Positions 41,786 through 49,763 of a stretch of 64,000 bases of DNA are shown here, piece after piece. The DNA is from an uncultured SAR116 cluster alpha proteobacterium. Lineage in GTDB: Bacteria; Pseudomonadota; Alphaproteobacteria; Puniceispirillales; Marisalimonadaceae. Below the pieces are notes generated by a model. That model was not told the DNA's origin and searched no databases. It was given only the letters and a program-made list of their open reading frames with translations. The translations under genes were made by a program, and so were the position numbers. The DNA lies in NCBI GenBank assembly GCA_902615325.1, contig CACMOJ010000001.1, positions 1-64,000 of the forward strand. Direction: 5' to 3'. The first letter of the stretch is position 1; each line of letters begins with the position of its first letter.

Positions 41786-41908
41786 CTAATCATCATTTAG
41801 ATACTTTTTTGAGAACTTTTTAAATTCTTTCTCCCATTCCTTTAAAGCGGCTTCATATTCTTTTTGATCTTTAAAATCATCTCGATTTGGTGGTGGGATA
41901 AAGTCCAT
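41786..41908 (-). CDS. Small hypothetical protein, 40 residues
   Basis: A short ORF from an ATG at 41908 encodes a charged 40-residue helix-type protein (MDFIPPPNRDDFKDQ opening, then Lys/Glu-rich with WEKEFKKF). The proline-rich start and coherent amphipathic composition suggest real coding, but the ribosome site is weak. It lies between the methyltransferase gene and the GTGTGAAA repeat cluster. No family is recognised. Otherwise the 41536-42167 interval holds only AT-rich DNA and the repeats. Confidence 0.42.
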   Translation of the reverse strand: MDFIPPPNRDDFKDQKEYEAALKEWEKEFKKFSKKYLNDD

Positions 41909-41951
41909 AAAAAATCATTAAATTTAATTATTGGTAAATAATATAAGGGAT

Positions 41952-42141
41952 TTTCACAACCAAATCAAATTTGAAAAAACAAAATCTCGTATGTGTGCTT
42001 GTGTTATTTGAAGTGTGAAAACGTGAATAAACTGTGAAAATTATTTGAGAGTGGATAGGGGATAGAAGACAGTTTTCACACTTTCACACTTTTACACCTA
42101 TTTTCTCAAAAATATTTTTAAAATTATTTTCGTTGTGAAAA
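41952..42141. repeat. Cluster of GTGTGAAA/TTTCACAC repeats
   Basis: About seven copies of TGTGAAAA or its complement occur in 190 bases: near 41952, 42013, 42033, then 42073, 42082 and 42090 in direct tandem (TTTTCACAC, TTTCACAC, TTTTACAC), and 42132. Iterated short sites in both orientations beside the AlpA and integrase genes are typical of a regulator-binding control region or an iteron origin. Which of the two cannot be decided from the sequence. Confidence 0.6.
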
Positions 42142-42167
42142 AGACTATATAGTAAATATAATTGAAA

Positions 42168-42398
42168 TTAGTTGCGATCTTTTCTACATAGTTCATCAAC
42201 TAACTTTTGTATTTCATCAGATCTCCAAACAGTGGTGTTACTTCCAATCTTATAAGGTTTAGGATACTTACCTTTTTTTACCCCATCCCACCAAGTCGAT
42301 TTAGCAATAGGTATTATGGGTAGAATAGGGGGATTAGCTTTATAATCTCCTAGAATGTGTTTAAGTCTTAAAAACCTTGGTGATATTTCATGTTCCAT
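42168..42398 (-). CDS. AlpA-family regulator/excisionase
   Basis: This 76-residue winged-helix protein is an AlpA-type phage regulator. The blocks FLRLKHILG, PIAKSTWWDGVKKGKYPKPYKIG and TTVWRSDEIQKLVDEL follow the family closely, including the Ser-Thr-Trp helix start and the W-R pair of the wing. AlpA proteins activate the integrase or act as excisionase (recombination directionality factor). The gene starts one base after the integrase stop, so both are co-transcribed, the standard P4-type arrangement at a tRNA. Confidence 0.9.
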   Translation of the reverse strand: MEHEISPRFLRLKHILGDYKANPPILPIIPIAKSTWWDGVKKGKYPKPYKIGSNTTVWRSDEIQKLVDELCRKDRN

Positions 42399-43658
42399 TC
42401 ATCTGTCCATATTTTGATATAACTTTATGACCTCTACATTCGCCTTATTGAGGTAATCTGACCAACACTGCATAAGCAGTCTTCTTTTTTCTAATAAATT
42501 ACCTCTTCGATAAGCTGCTTCTACTTTATTATGTATAGAGTGTGATAGGGCCATTTCAGACACCTCGTTTTGAAAATTTGTTACTTCAGATGCCCAAACC
42601 TTAAATGAGGTTCTCATACCATGCGTTGTTGCATTAGCATTCATACGTTTTTGTATAGCGAACAACATTGTGTTTTTTGATAAAGGTTGATCTAAGTTAA
42701 TATCACTTGGAAAAATATACTTAGCATTAGGATAATACTTTTGGCTTTCTTTTAGTATAGCTATAGATCTGTCAGATAAAGGGACTATATGTTCTTTATT
42801 TGCTTTCATACGGTTTTTAGGAATTGTCCATAATCTATTATTAAAATCTATTTCATCCCATCGTGCTTTTAATATCTCACTCGTTCTACCAGCTGTTAAA
42901 ATAGCAAACTCAATAGCAAGTTTATTACTACAGCTAATAGTTGATGTTTTAAGTCTTCTAATAAAATCTGGCAATTGATCATACGGAAGGTATTTATGGT
43001 GATTTTTATTTAGTTTTAAGCGAGGCAGGGCCATTTCAGCAAGTTCTACTGGATTATCACCAGTAAAGTAACCTTGTGCTCTACACCACTTAAAAACGAC
43101 TCTTAATCGCTGCTTTAATTTTTTAGCAGTGTCATGCTTACTATTCCATAAAGGTGTTAGTACATTCATAATATCTGCTGAACTAATTTGTGATATTGAT
43201 AAATGACCTATGATAGGAAATACATGGTGCTCGAAGGAGTTTATCCACTGCCTACCAAGTAATTCTGTCTTCCATGTGGGTTTATTAAGTGCGTACACTT
43301 TATATACGCATTCTTTTAATGTAATAGATAATCCTTTTTCTTTTAATCTTTCTTGAATTGGATCAATACCTGATTTAGCTAACTTATTATATTTATGAGC
43401 TAACTCTCTTGCATCATTAAGATTTATAAAAGAAAAACTGCCAAGCCCCATGTCTCTTCTTTTGCCATTAATGGATAATCTAAGTATCCAACGGCGAGAA
43501 CCAGTTTCTTCAACTTTTAGATATAAATTATTTCCATCACTGTATCTTCCTGGCTGAGTTATCTTTTTTAAAGCTAAAGAAGTTAATTTATTTTTAATTC
43601 TCAATTTCTGTCCCACAATTTGTCCCACAATTTTACCGCAGGTTGAATCGGACAGCAA
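42399..43658 (-). CDS. P4-type tyrosine integrase
   Basis: This 419-residue site-specific recombinase has the N-terminal DUF4102 arm-binding domain (about 20-105), SAM-like core-binding domain (about 115-200) and tyrosine recombinase domain. The catalytic set is visible: R258 (TAGRTSE), the K region near 285, H346-x2-R349 (THGMRTS), H373 and the nucleophile Y383 (AAYRRG). The open frame begins at a TTG, and GTG or TTG codons a little downstream are equally possible. Its leader contains two TTGTCCCACAA motifs. It lies 95 bp from the tRNA-Ser end, its presumed attachment site. Fragments of sister copies lie at 18.7 and 29.1 kb. Confidence 0.95.
   Translation of the reverse strand: MLSDSTCGKIVGQIVGQKLRIKNKLTSLALKKITQPGRYSDGNNLYLKVEETGSRRWILRLSINGKRRDMGLGSFSFINLNDARELAHKYNKLAKSGIDPIQERLKEKGLSITLKECVYKVYALNKPTWKTELLGRQWINSFEHHVFPIIGHLSISQISSADIMNVLTPLWNSKHDTAKKLKQRLRVVFKWCRAQGYFTGDNPVELAEMALPRLKLNKNHHKYLPYDQLPDFIRRLKTSTISCSNKLAIEFAILTAGRTSEILKARWDEIDFNNRLWTIPKNRMKANKEHIVPLSDRSIAILKESQKYYPNAKYIFPSDINLDQPLSKNTMLFAIQKRMNANATTHGMRTSFKVWASEVTNFQNEVSEMALSHSIHNKVEAAYRRGNLLEKRRLLMQCWSDYLNKANVEVIKLYQNMDR
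43609..43631. repeat. Paired TTGTCCCACAA motif, copy 5
   Basis: Two direct copies (the first with one change, CTGTCCCACAA) lie in the leader of the intact integrase gene, about 120 bp from the tRNA end. The spacing and repetition fit an integrase arm-type or autoregulatory site. They are also codons of the predicted integrase N-terminus if the TTG start is used. Confidence 0.55.
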
Positions 43659-43738
43659 TAGACAATTTAATTAAGTATTAGCTGTAAATAATTGTAATTA
43701 TTAGATAATTTATTACAATTTTTAATTTAAAAGATATG

Positions 43739-43767
43739 GGGATTTTATTGAAATGGCGGATGGGGTG
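43739..43767. other. Attachment site (att), tRNA-proximal copy
   Basis: This 28-base direct repeat of 29256-29284 covers the tRNA-Ser 3' end and its downstream flank. Integration here keeps the tRNA intact. Together the two copies bound a 14.5-kb element carrying the integrase, AlpA, restriction system and nuclease-RecQ helicase. Confidence 0.88.
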
Positions 43768-43843
43768 GGATTCGAACCCACGAAGGGCTTTCACCCTTGC
43801 CGGTTTTCAAGACCGGTGCTTTCAACCGCTCAGCCACCCATCC
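43754..43843 (-). tRNA. tRNA-Ser(UGA)
   Basis: The minus strand folds into a 90-nt class II tRNA with encoded CCA. The acceptor stem is GGATGGG/CCCATCC, the anticodon loop is CTTGAAA with anticodon TGA between CCGGT and ACCGG arms, a long variable arm (AAGGGTGAAAGCCCTT) follows as expected for serine, and the T loop is TTCGAAT. Its 3' end is the target of the island integrase and is partly duplicated at 29271-29284. Confidence 0.97.
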
Positions 43844-43942
43844 AGCAATTATTAGGAATAACAACAACGATAATTTAAAGCAAGCTATAAATTTATCATT
43901 TTAATTGTTTAATATTTTAAATATTTATATTACATTTTTAAA

Positions 43943-45028
43943 ATGTCTCAAAATATTAATCCTAATGAAATTGTCTCACTTCAAGAATTTTATCAATTTG
44001 CTAAAGAAAATACTCCAGTTGAAACATGGGACTATATAATTGGTGCCGCTGATACTGAAACAACCTTTAAAAAAAATCGATACTCCTTAGATAGTTATGC
44101 TTTTAAACCAAGGATTTTAAGAGATGTTGAATATATAGACACAAGCATTGAATTATTTGGATATAATTTTTCACTTCCTATCTTTTATGCACCTATAGGT
44201 TCTATGCAAGATTTTGTTGAAAATGGAGCATTAAATTCTACATTATCTGCATATGATAAAAAGATATTCCATATGCTTAGTTCAACTTGGTCTGGCGGTG
44301 TCGATATAATTGGAAAATCTGTAAATTATCCAAAGATTTATCAATTATATATTCGTGGAGATGAAAATTGGGTAGACGAAAAAATTTCAAGAGCCATCGA
44401 TAATGGATTTATTGCACTTTGTCTTACTGTTGATTTAGATGCATATGGAAGACGAGAGAGAGACCTTTTAAAAAGATATAAAACAACTTCTAGAAAAACC
44501 GCAACAAGTCCAGAATATCAAATGAAGTTTTCTTGGAGAGATGTCAGAAGAATTAAAAACAAGTTTGATTTACCAATTATTTTAAAAGGAATTGCTACAG
44601 AAGAAGATGCTAAAATCTCAGTTGATGAGGGAATTGATGTAATTTATATATCTAATCATGGAGGAAGACAATTAGATTATGGGATTGGAGGTGCAGATTT
44701 AATTCAAATAATATCTAAAGTTGTTCAAAAAAAATCAAAAATTTTCTTTGATGGTGGCATTTGTAGAGGAACAGATGTTGTTAAAGCCCTTTCTCTTGGC
44801 GCTGATAGTGTTGGAATAGGGCGTTTACAATGTTATGCCGCCGCAACGAATGGAAGAAAAGGATTAAATAAAATGATCGATATTTTAACACACGAAATAT
44901 TAGTGTGTATGAGGTTATTAGGTGTAAATAATCTAAATGATCTAAATGAAAATTATATTAAAAAGGATATTTCTATATCTAAACCATCATTAATAAGTTC
45001 ATTTCCATTAATTGAAGAAGGGTATTAA
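43943..45028 (+). CDS. FMN-dependent alpha-hydroxy-acid oxidase/dehydrogenase (LldD family)
   Basis: This 361-residue TIM-barrel flavoenzyme oxidises a 2-hydroxy acid such as lactate, glycolate or mandelate to the keto acid. Family landmarks are PIFYAPIGSM (FMN loop), the strand Lys in ILKG (K215), the catalytic base H239 with the substrate Arg in SNHGGRQLD, FDGGICRGTDVVKAL, and GADSVGIGR for phosphate binding. No membrane insert is present, so it is a soluble form. It lies just outside the tRNA and is followed after two bases by mltB, so the core operon may begin here. The substrate is not decidable. Confidence 0.88.
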   Translation: MSQNINPNEIVSLQEFYQFAKENTPVETWDYIIGAADTETTFKKNRYSLDSYAFKPRILRDVEYIDTSIELFGYNFSLPIFYAPIGSMQDFVENGALNSTLSAYDKKIFHMLSSTWSGGVDIIGKSVNYPKIYQLYIRGDENWVDEKISRAIDNGFIALCLTVDLDAYGRRERDLLKRYKTTSRKTATSPEYQMKFSWRDVRRIKNKFDLPIILKGIATEEDAKISVDEGIDVIYISNHGGRQLDYGIGGADLIQIISKVVQKKSKIFFDGGICRGTDVVKALSLGADSVGIGRLQCYAAATNGRKGLNKMIDILTHEILVCMRLLGVNNLNDLNENYIKKDISISKPSLISSFPLIEEGY

Positions 45029-45030
45029 TT

Positions 45031-46008
45031 TTGCATAATAATATATATTTTAAATATTTTTTTATTTTTATTATTTTTTTTAATATTTTTTCTAATAAAT
45101 CATTTGCTGATGATAAATTTAAATTATTTCTAAAAAATTTTTTACAAGAAAAGGTATCAAAGAAATATAATAAAAATATTATAAATGATCTTAAGAAAAA
45201 TTCTTATTACATTAAAAGGGTAGTTGAGTTAGATAGATCACAACCAGAATTTACTCTTTCTTTAAATCAATATCTCAATAAAGCAGTCTCACCAACTCGT
45301 ATTAAAAAAGCAAAAAAACTTTATCAAGATAATTACTCACTTTTAAAAAAAATTGAAACACATTATAAAGTTCAACCCCGCTTTATTGTAGCTTTATGGG
45401 GCATTGAAACGGATTTTGGACGTTACACAGGTTCTTTTAAGGTTATACCATCTTTATTAACATTAATTTATGATGGTCGGAGGGCAAAATATTTTGAAAA
45501 GGAGTTTTTTTATGCTCTCGATATTTTAAAAAGTGGTCATGTCAAAATGAATAGCATGTATGGGTCTTGGGCAGGTGCTATGGGACAATGTCAATTTATG
45601 CCATCGAGTTTTATTAAATATGCACAAGATTGGAATAAGGATGGAAAGAAAGATATTTGGAAAACTAAATCTGATGTTTTTGCATCCGCAGCAAATTACC
45701 TTAAAAACACTGGTTGGAATTATAATCAAACATGGGGAAGAAAAGTTTATATTAAAAATTTAACTAAAAAAATTGATGAAAAAAAGAAATATAAATTAAG
45801 TTACTTAAAACAAATAAACTTATTAAATTTTGATAAAAAACAACTTCCAAATTCTGACATATCTGGAAGAATTATATTTTTAAATAATGAAAAAGATTTT
45901 GGTTACCTGGCATATCAAAATTTTGATAATATTTTGAAATGGAATCGTTCAAATTTTTTTGCTATTGCAGTTGGAAGTCTTTCTGATCACATTTTGTATG
46001 GTAAGTAA
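45031..46008 (+). CDS. Lytic murein transglycosylase, MltB family
   Basis: This 325-residue periplasmic enzyme cleaves the glycan strands of peptidoglycan. The start is a TTG two bases after the previous stop. A signal peptide covers about 1-26, and the MltB domain has the catalytic E126 in ALWGIETDFG, then SMYGSWAGAMGQCQFMPSS and DWNKDGKKDIW, all typical. It is not obviously a lipoprotein, so it is probably soluble in the periplasm. The downstream rlpA gene, four bases away, also acts on peptidoglycan. Confidence 0.92.
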   Translation: MHNNIYFKYFFIFIIFFNIFSNKSFADDKFKLFLKNFLQEKVSKKYNKNIINDLKKNSYYIKRVVELDRSQPEFTLSLNQYLNKAVSPTRIKKAKKLYQDNYSLLKKIETHYKVQPRFIVALWGIETDFGRYTGSFKVIPSLLTLIYDGRRAKYFEKEFFYALDILKSGHVKMNSMYGSWAGAMGQCQFMPSSFIKYAQDWNKDGKKDIWKTKSDVFASAANYLKNTGWNYNQTWGRKVYIKNLTKKIDEKKKYKLSYLKQINLLNFDKKQLPNSDISGRIIFLNNEKDFGYLAYQNFDNILKWNRSNFFAIAVGSLSDHILYGK

Positions 46009-46012
46009 TTAA

Positions 46013-46957
46013 ATGATCAAGATTTTACTAATTATTTTCTTTTCTTTTCTTTCTTCATGCACATCAGTTGAGTTGGCTGCAAACTTAGGTAAAAAAGCTC
46101 TTTTTCAAAATAATCAAATTAATAGATTTAACGGTAAATATAAAATTGGAAATCCATATGTTGTGGATGGGAAAAGATATTATCCAAAAAAAAATTTGAA
46201 TTATGATGAAAAAGGTATAGCTTCATGGTATGGACCAAAATTTCACGGAAAACTTACAGCAAATGGTGAAATTTTTAATCAATATAAATTAACTGCTGCA
46301 CACAAAACTCTACCAATTCCTTCAGCAGTAAAAGTAACTAATTTAAAAAATAATAAATCATTAATAGTTAGAATTAATGATAGAGGACCTTTTGTTAATG
46401 ATAGAATAATAGATTTATCTTACCAGTCAGCAAAAAGACTTAATCTATTAAAATCTGGGAAAGGCTTTGTAAGAGTTCAATTACTCAGATCAGAAAGTCT
46501 TATGCTAGAAAAACTAGCAAAAAAAGGACAATTTCCTGAAATTGATGAAATTACAAAAAGAACTACTCCTCCAATTAATCAAGTAAGTCATTCTAAAGTA
46601 TCAATAAAAAAAATAGGAGAGACTAACTTAGTTGTTAATAGTGAAAATGAATTTAAAGAAAAGAAAACTATAGGACAAATTGAAGATGTTCAAAAAAAAG
46701 TTCAAGCATTAAAAATAAATGGTAAATCATACAAGATTTGGATACAAATAGCATCTTTCTCAAATAAAAAGTCAGCATATATATTAAAGACAAAATTTAA
46801 TACTATTAAGAATATCAATGTAAACAGAGCCAATTTAAAAGGTAAATTTTTTTATAGAGTAAGAGTAGGCCCTTTCAAAGAAATTAATGATACTAAAGAA
46901 ATTTATAATTTTTTAATTAATAGTGGTATGGAAGGAACAAAAATTTTTGTTGAATAA
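46013..46957 (+). CDS. rlpA: RlpA, septal ring lytic transglycosylase lipoprotein
   Basis: This 314-residue lipoprotein (lipobox SSC at C16) has the double-psi beta-barrel domain (ASWYGPKFHGKLTANGE, NDRGPFVNDRIIDLS) at about 60-155 and a C-terminal SPOR domain (about 235-312) that binds denuded septal glycan. RlpA acts at the division septum and cuts stem-peptide-free glycans. It lies between mltB and the carboxypeptidase gene in a cell-wall operon with gaps of only four bases, an order widely kept in Alphaproteobacteria. Confidence 0.94.
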   Translation: MIKILLIIFFSFLSSCTSVELAANLGKKALFQNNQINRFNGKYKIGNPYVVDGKRYYPKKNLNYDEKGIASWYGPKFHGKLTANGEIFNQYKLTAAHKTLPIPSAVKVTNLKNNKSLIVRINDRGPFVNDRIIDLSYQSAKRLNLLKSGKGFVRVQLLRSESLMLEKLAKKGQFPEIDEITKRTTPPINQVSHSKVSIKKIGETNLVVNSENEFKEKKTIGQIEDVQKKVQALKINGKSYKIWIQIASFSNKKSAYILKTKFNTIKNINVNRANLKGKFFYRVRVGPFKEINDTKEIYNFLINSGMEGTKIFVE

Positions 46958-46961
46958 AATT

Positions 46962-48110
46962 ATGAAATTTATAACTATTTTAATTTTAATTTTAATGATT
47001 AGACCTGTTACGGTTTATGGAAACTTTTTAAAATTACACACTCCAGCTAAACAAGTGATTTTATATGACCATGAACTTAAAAAAGTTTTATTTGAAAAAA
47101 ACTCAAATGAATTTATGAAGCCAGCATCTATGGCTAAAATCATGACTGCTTATATAGTTTTTGATAGATTACAAGAAGGTAGTTTAAATTTAGAAGACAA
47201 ATTAGTTGTCAGTAAAAATGCTTGGAAGAAAGGTGGTTCTAGAACTTTTCTTAAACTTAACTCAGAAGTAACAATCAGTGATTTACTAATGGGTTTAATT
47301 GTACAATCGGGAAATGACGCTGCTATAGCTCTCGCAGAGGGAATTGCTGGCAGTGAAGAAGATTTTGCTCTCCAAATGAACCAATACGCAAACTCTTTAG
47401 AAATGAATAATACTTATTTTACAAACTCTACAGGATGGCCTCATGAGGACTTAAAAACAACCGCTTATGACTTAGTTAAATTAACAGAAGCACTTATTAA
47501 TAATTTTCCAAAGTTATATAAACTTTTTATAGAGAGAGAGTTTACATTTAATGAAATCAGTCAACCTAATAGAAACCCTTTATTAGTAGGACGTTATAAA
47601 GTTCCTGGTGCAGATGGATTGAAAACTGGTCATACTAATGAATCTGGTTATGGTTTAATTGGCTCTGTTTTAAGGAAGGGCAGAAGAATTACACTAGTAG
47701 TAAATGGACTTAATAGTATGAGGCAACGAGGAAAAGAAAGTAAAAGATTATTAGAGCTAGCATTCCGAGAAACATATGTGTTAAGAGTTTTTCAAAATAA
47801 TGATTTTTTAAGTACTGCAAATGTTTGGCTTGGAAATAAATCAAAGATTGATTTGAAGGCTGAAAAACCATTAAAGATTTTAGTTAATAGATCATCTTTG
47901 AGAATGATTAAAACAACAATTATATGGAATGATCCAGTTAAGGCGCCAATTAAAATTGGTCAAAAGATAGGATTGATTAATATTAAAATTCCAGGAAGGA
48001 ATGATATTAAACTAAATTTAGTTTCAAAAAATAAAGTAAATGGATTAGGTCCAATTGATAAATTAAAATCAGCAATTAATTATTTAATATTTGGTGGAGA
48101 TGTATATTAA
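46962..48110 (+). CDS. dacA: D-alanyl-D-alanine carboxypeptidase (PBP5/6 type)
   Basis: This 382-residue penicillin-binding protein trims the terminal D-Ala of peptidoglycan stem peptides at the periplasmic membrane face. It has a signal peptide (about 1-20), the nucleophile motif S56-M-A-K59 (PASMAKIMT), SGN in QSGNDAA and KTG in LKTGHTNESGYG, plus a C-terminal PBP5-like domain that binds the membrane by an amphipathic end. I use the ATG at 46962, five bases after the rlpA stop, not the upstream in-frame start within rlpA. Its stop overlaps the start of tmk. Confidence 0.93.
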   Translation: MKFITILILILMIRPVTVYGNFLKLHTPAKQVILYDHELKKVLFEKNSNEFMKPASMAKIMTAYIVFDRLQEGSLNLEDKLVVSKNAWKKGGSRTFLKLNSEVTISDLLMGLIVQSGNDAAIALAEGIAGSEEDFALQMNQYANSLEMNNTYFTNSTGWPHEDLKTTAYDLVKLTEALINNFPKLYKLFIEREFTFNEISQPNRNPLLVGRYKVPGADGLKTGHTNESGYGLIGSVLRKGRRITLVVNGLNSMRQRGKESKRLLELAFRETYVLRVFQNNDFLSTANVWLGNKSKIDLKAEKPLKILVNRSSLRMIKTTIIWNDPVKAPIKIGQKIGLINIKIPGRNDIKLNLVSKNKVNGLGPIDKLKSAINYLIFGGDVY

Positions 48111-48768
48111 AAACCTTCTTTCAAAGAAAGTAATTGAAAAAGGTATATTCATAACTTTTGAAGGAGGAGAAGGGTCTGGCAAATCTACTCAAATAAGTTT
48201 TTTATCAAAATTATTAACTGAACAAAATATACCACACATTATAACAAGAGAACCAGGCGGAACTGAAACTGGGGAACAAATTAGAAAAATCTTACTCCAA
48301 GGTAAAATCGATAAGCTTGATCCATATTCAGAATTCCTTTGTTTTGCTGCTTCAAGAAGAGAACATCTAAAAAAAATAATTTTACCTGCATTATCTGAAA
48401 ACAAAATAGTATTATGCGACAGGTTTGTAGATTCTTCAATAGTCTATCAAGGAATGGTTGGGGGCTTAAATGAAGATATAATTTTAAAAGTTCATGACGA
48501 TTTTTGTTATAAAAAATATCCAGATTTAACTTTGCTTCTCGATGTAAGGCCTAAAATTGGATTGACAAGAAAAAATAAAATTACACTGGATGAAAATAGA
48601 TTTGAAAACTTTAAAGGAAAATTTCATGAACTAGTTCAAAAAAAATTTTTAGATTTGGCACTTAGGCATAATAATAGATATCGCATAATTAATGCAGAGA
48701 ATAATAAAGAATTTATATTCAATGAAATTATTGATCACCTAAAACATTTTTTTTCTGGCAATTTATAA
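48100..48768 (+). CDS. tmk: Thymidylate kinase
   Basis: Thymidylate kinase makes dTDP from dTMP. The 222-residue protein has the P-loop FEGGEGSGKSTQ, REPGGTETGEQIR, the DR(F/x) motif in CDRFVDSSIVYQG, DVRPKIGLTR and the LID region DENRFENF. The ATG at 48100 is preferred, while the in-frame TTG or GTG just upstream (48091, 48094) cannot be excluded. The gene overlaps the end of dacA by 11 bases, and its stop overlaps the ATG of holB by one, so the operon is coupled. Identification is firm. Confidence 0.95.
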   Translation: MYIKNLLSKKVIEKGIFITFEGGEGSGKSTQISFLSKLLTEQNIPHIITREPGGTETGEQIRKILLQGKIDKLDPYSEFLCFAASRREHLKKIILPALSENKIVLCDRFVDSSIVYQGMVGGLNEDIILKVHDDFCYKKYPDLTLLLDVRPKIGLTRKNKITLDENRFENFKGKFHELVQKKFLDLALRHNNRYRIINAENNKEFIFNEIIDHLKHFFSGNL

Positions 48769-49763
48769 TGAATAAAATTTTTTGTTCAAAAAAGACAATT
48801 ATGTCAGTTGAAAAAATTTTAAATCAACATGACACATGTGTTTTTATTTTTCATGGCCAAAAAGGTATTGGAAAAAGAACTTTTACAAATTTTTTATCTG
48901 TCAAAATATTACAATCAAAGAGTCAAAATATTGATTTCAAAATCGATTCATCATTAAAATCAGATCGATTTAACCAAAAAATTGAAACCCTTTTCCTTAA
49001 TAATACTCATCCAGACGTTTTTGTTCTTGAAGAAGAAAATGATAAATCCATAAAAATAGATAATGTGAGGGAATTAAAACAATTTTTAAGTCAGACACCT
49101 TCAGTTTCAGAATATAAAATAATAATAATAGATCCAATTGAAGATCTGACCATAAACGCATCTAACGCATTGCTAAAAAGTTTAGAAGAAACAAGTCATA
49201 ATACATATTTATTTTTAATTTCGCACAATCTAGAAAATGTTCTTAAAACCATTCAGTCCAGAGTTTTTAAATTTTATTTTAACCCAATTCTAAAAGAAGA
49301 ATTTATTTTATTATTAAGTGATAAAAAAAAATTTAGTTTCAACAATGAAGAGTTAATTCTAGTTAATAATTTATTTAATTTTAGTCCAGGTAAATTTCTT
49401 CAATTTTATCCTAAAGAAAATTTTTTAATGAATGACTATGTTCAGTTTATAGAAAATTTTGTAACTACAAATTCTTCATCAGAAAAAAAGTCAGATATTA
49501 TCAATTTAGAAATTAATTTAAAATTATTATTTTTAAATAATTTTATAAAAAACATACTATCTTACTTTGTTGAAAAAAAATTTAGCAATTTTACAATTAA
49601 TTTTGAAAAAGAAATTATTAAAAATTTAAATTTAAATAGCGTTTTAGTTAATAAAATATATAATGAATACAACTTATTTCAGTCACTTCTGAGAGATGCT
49701 TTAGTATATAATTCAAACATAGATGATTTAATAGAAATTTTTTTAAAAAAAATTGATTTATGA
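48768..49763 (+). CDS. holB: DNA polymerase III delta-prime subunit
   Basis: This 331-residue AAA+ protein is the delta-prime subunit of the clamp loader. Visible are a degenerate P-loop (HGQKGIGKRTF), the sensor-type IIIDPIEDLTINASNALLKSLEE block, and HNLENVLKTIQSRVFKFYF, the arginine-finger region of clamp-loader subunits. The C-terminal collar domain is AT-rich and divergent. Order tmk-holB-metG is common in Alphaproteobacteria. It overlaps tmk by one base and metG by four. Confidence 0.9.
   Translation: MNKIFCSKKTIMSVEKILNQHDTCVFIFHGQKGIGKRTFTNFLSVKILQSKSQNIDFKIDSSLKSDRFNQKIETLFLNNTHPDVFVLEEENDKSIKIDNVRELKQFLSQTPSVSEYKIIIIDPIEDLTINASNALLKSLEETSHNTYLFLISHNLENVLKTIQSRVFKFYFNPILKEEFILLLSDKKKFSFNNEELILVNNLFNFSPGKFLQFYPKENFLMNDYVQFIENFVTTNSSSEKKSDIINLEINLKLLFLNNFIKNILSYFVEKKFSNFTINFEKEIIKNLNLNSVLVNKIYNEYNLFQSLLRDALVYNSNIDDLIEIFLKKIDL

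Noticed and set aside
43754-43767. Target-site duplication of an insertion sequence
   Set aside because: The duplicated bases are the tRNA 3' end, the element carries a tyrosine integrase, and no transposase or terminal inverted repeat is present.
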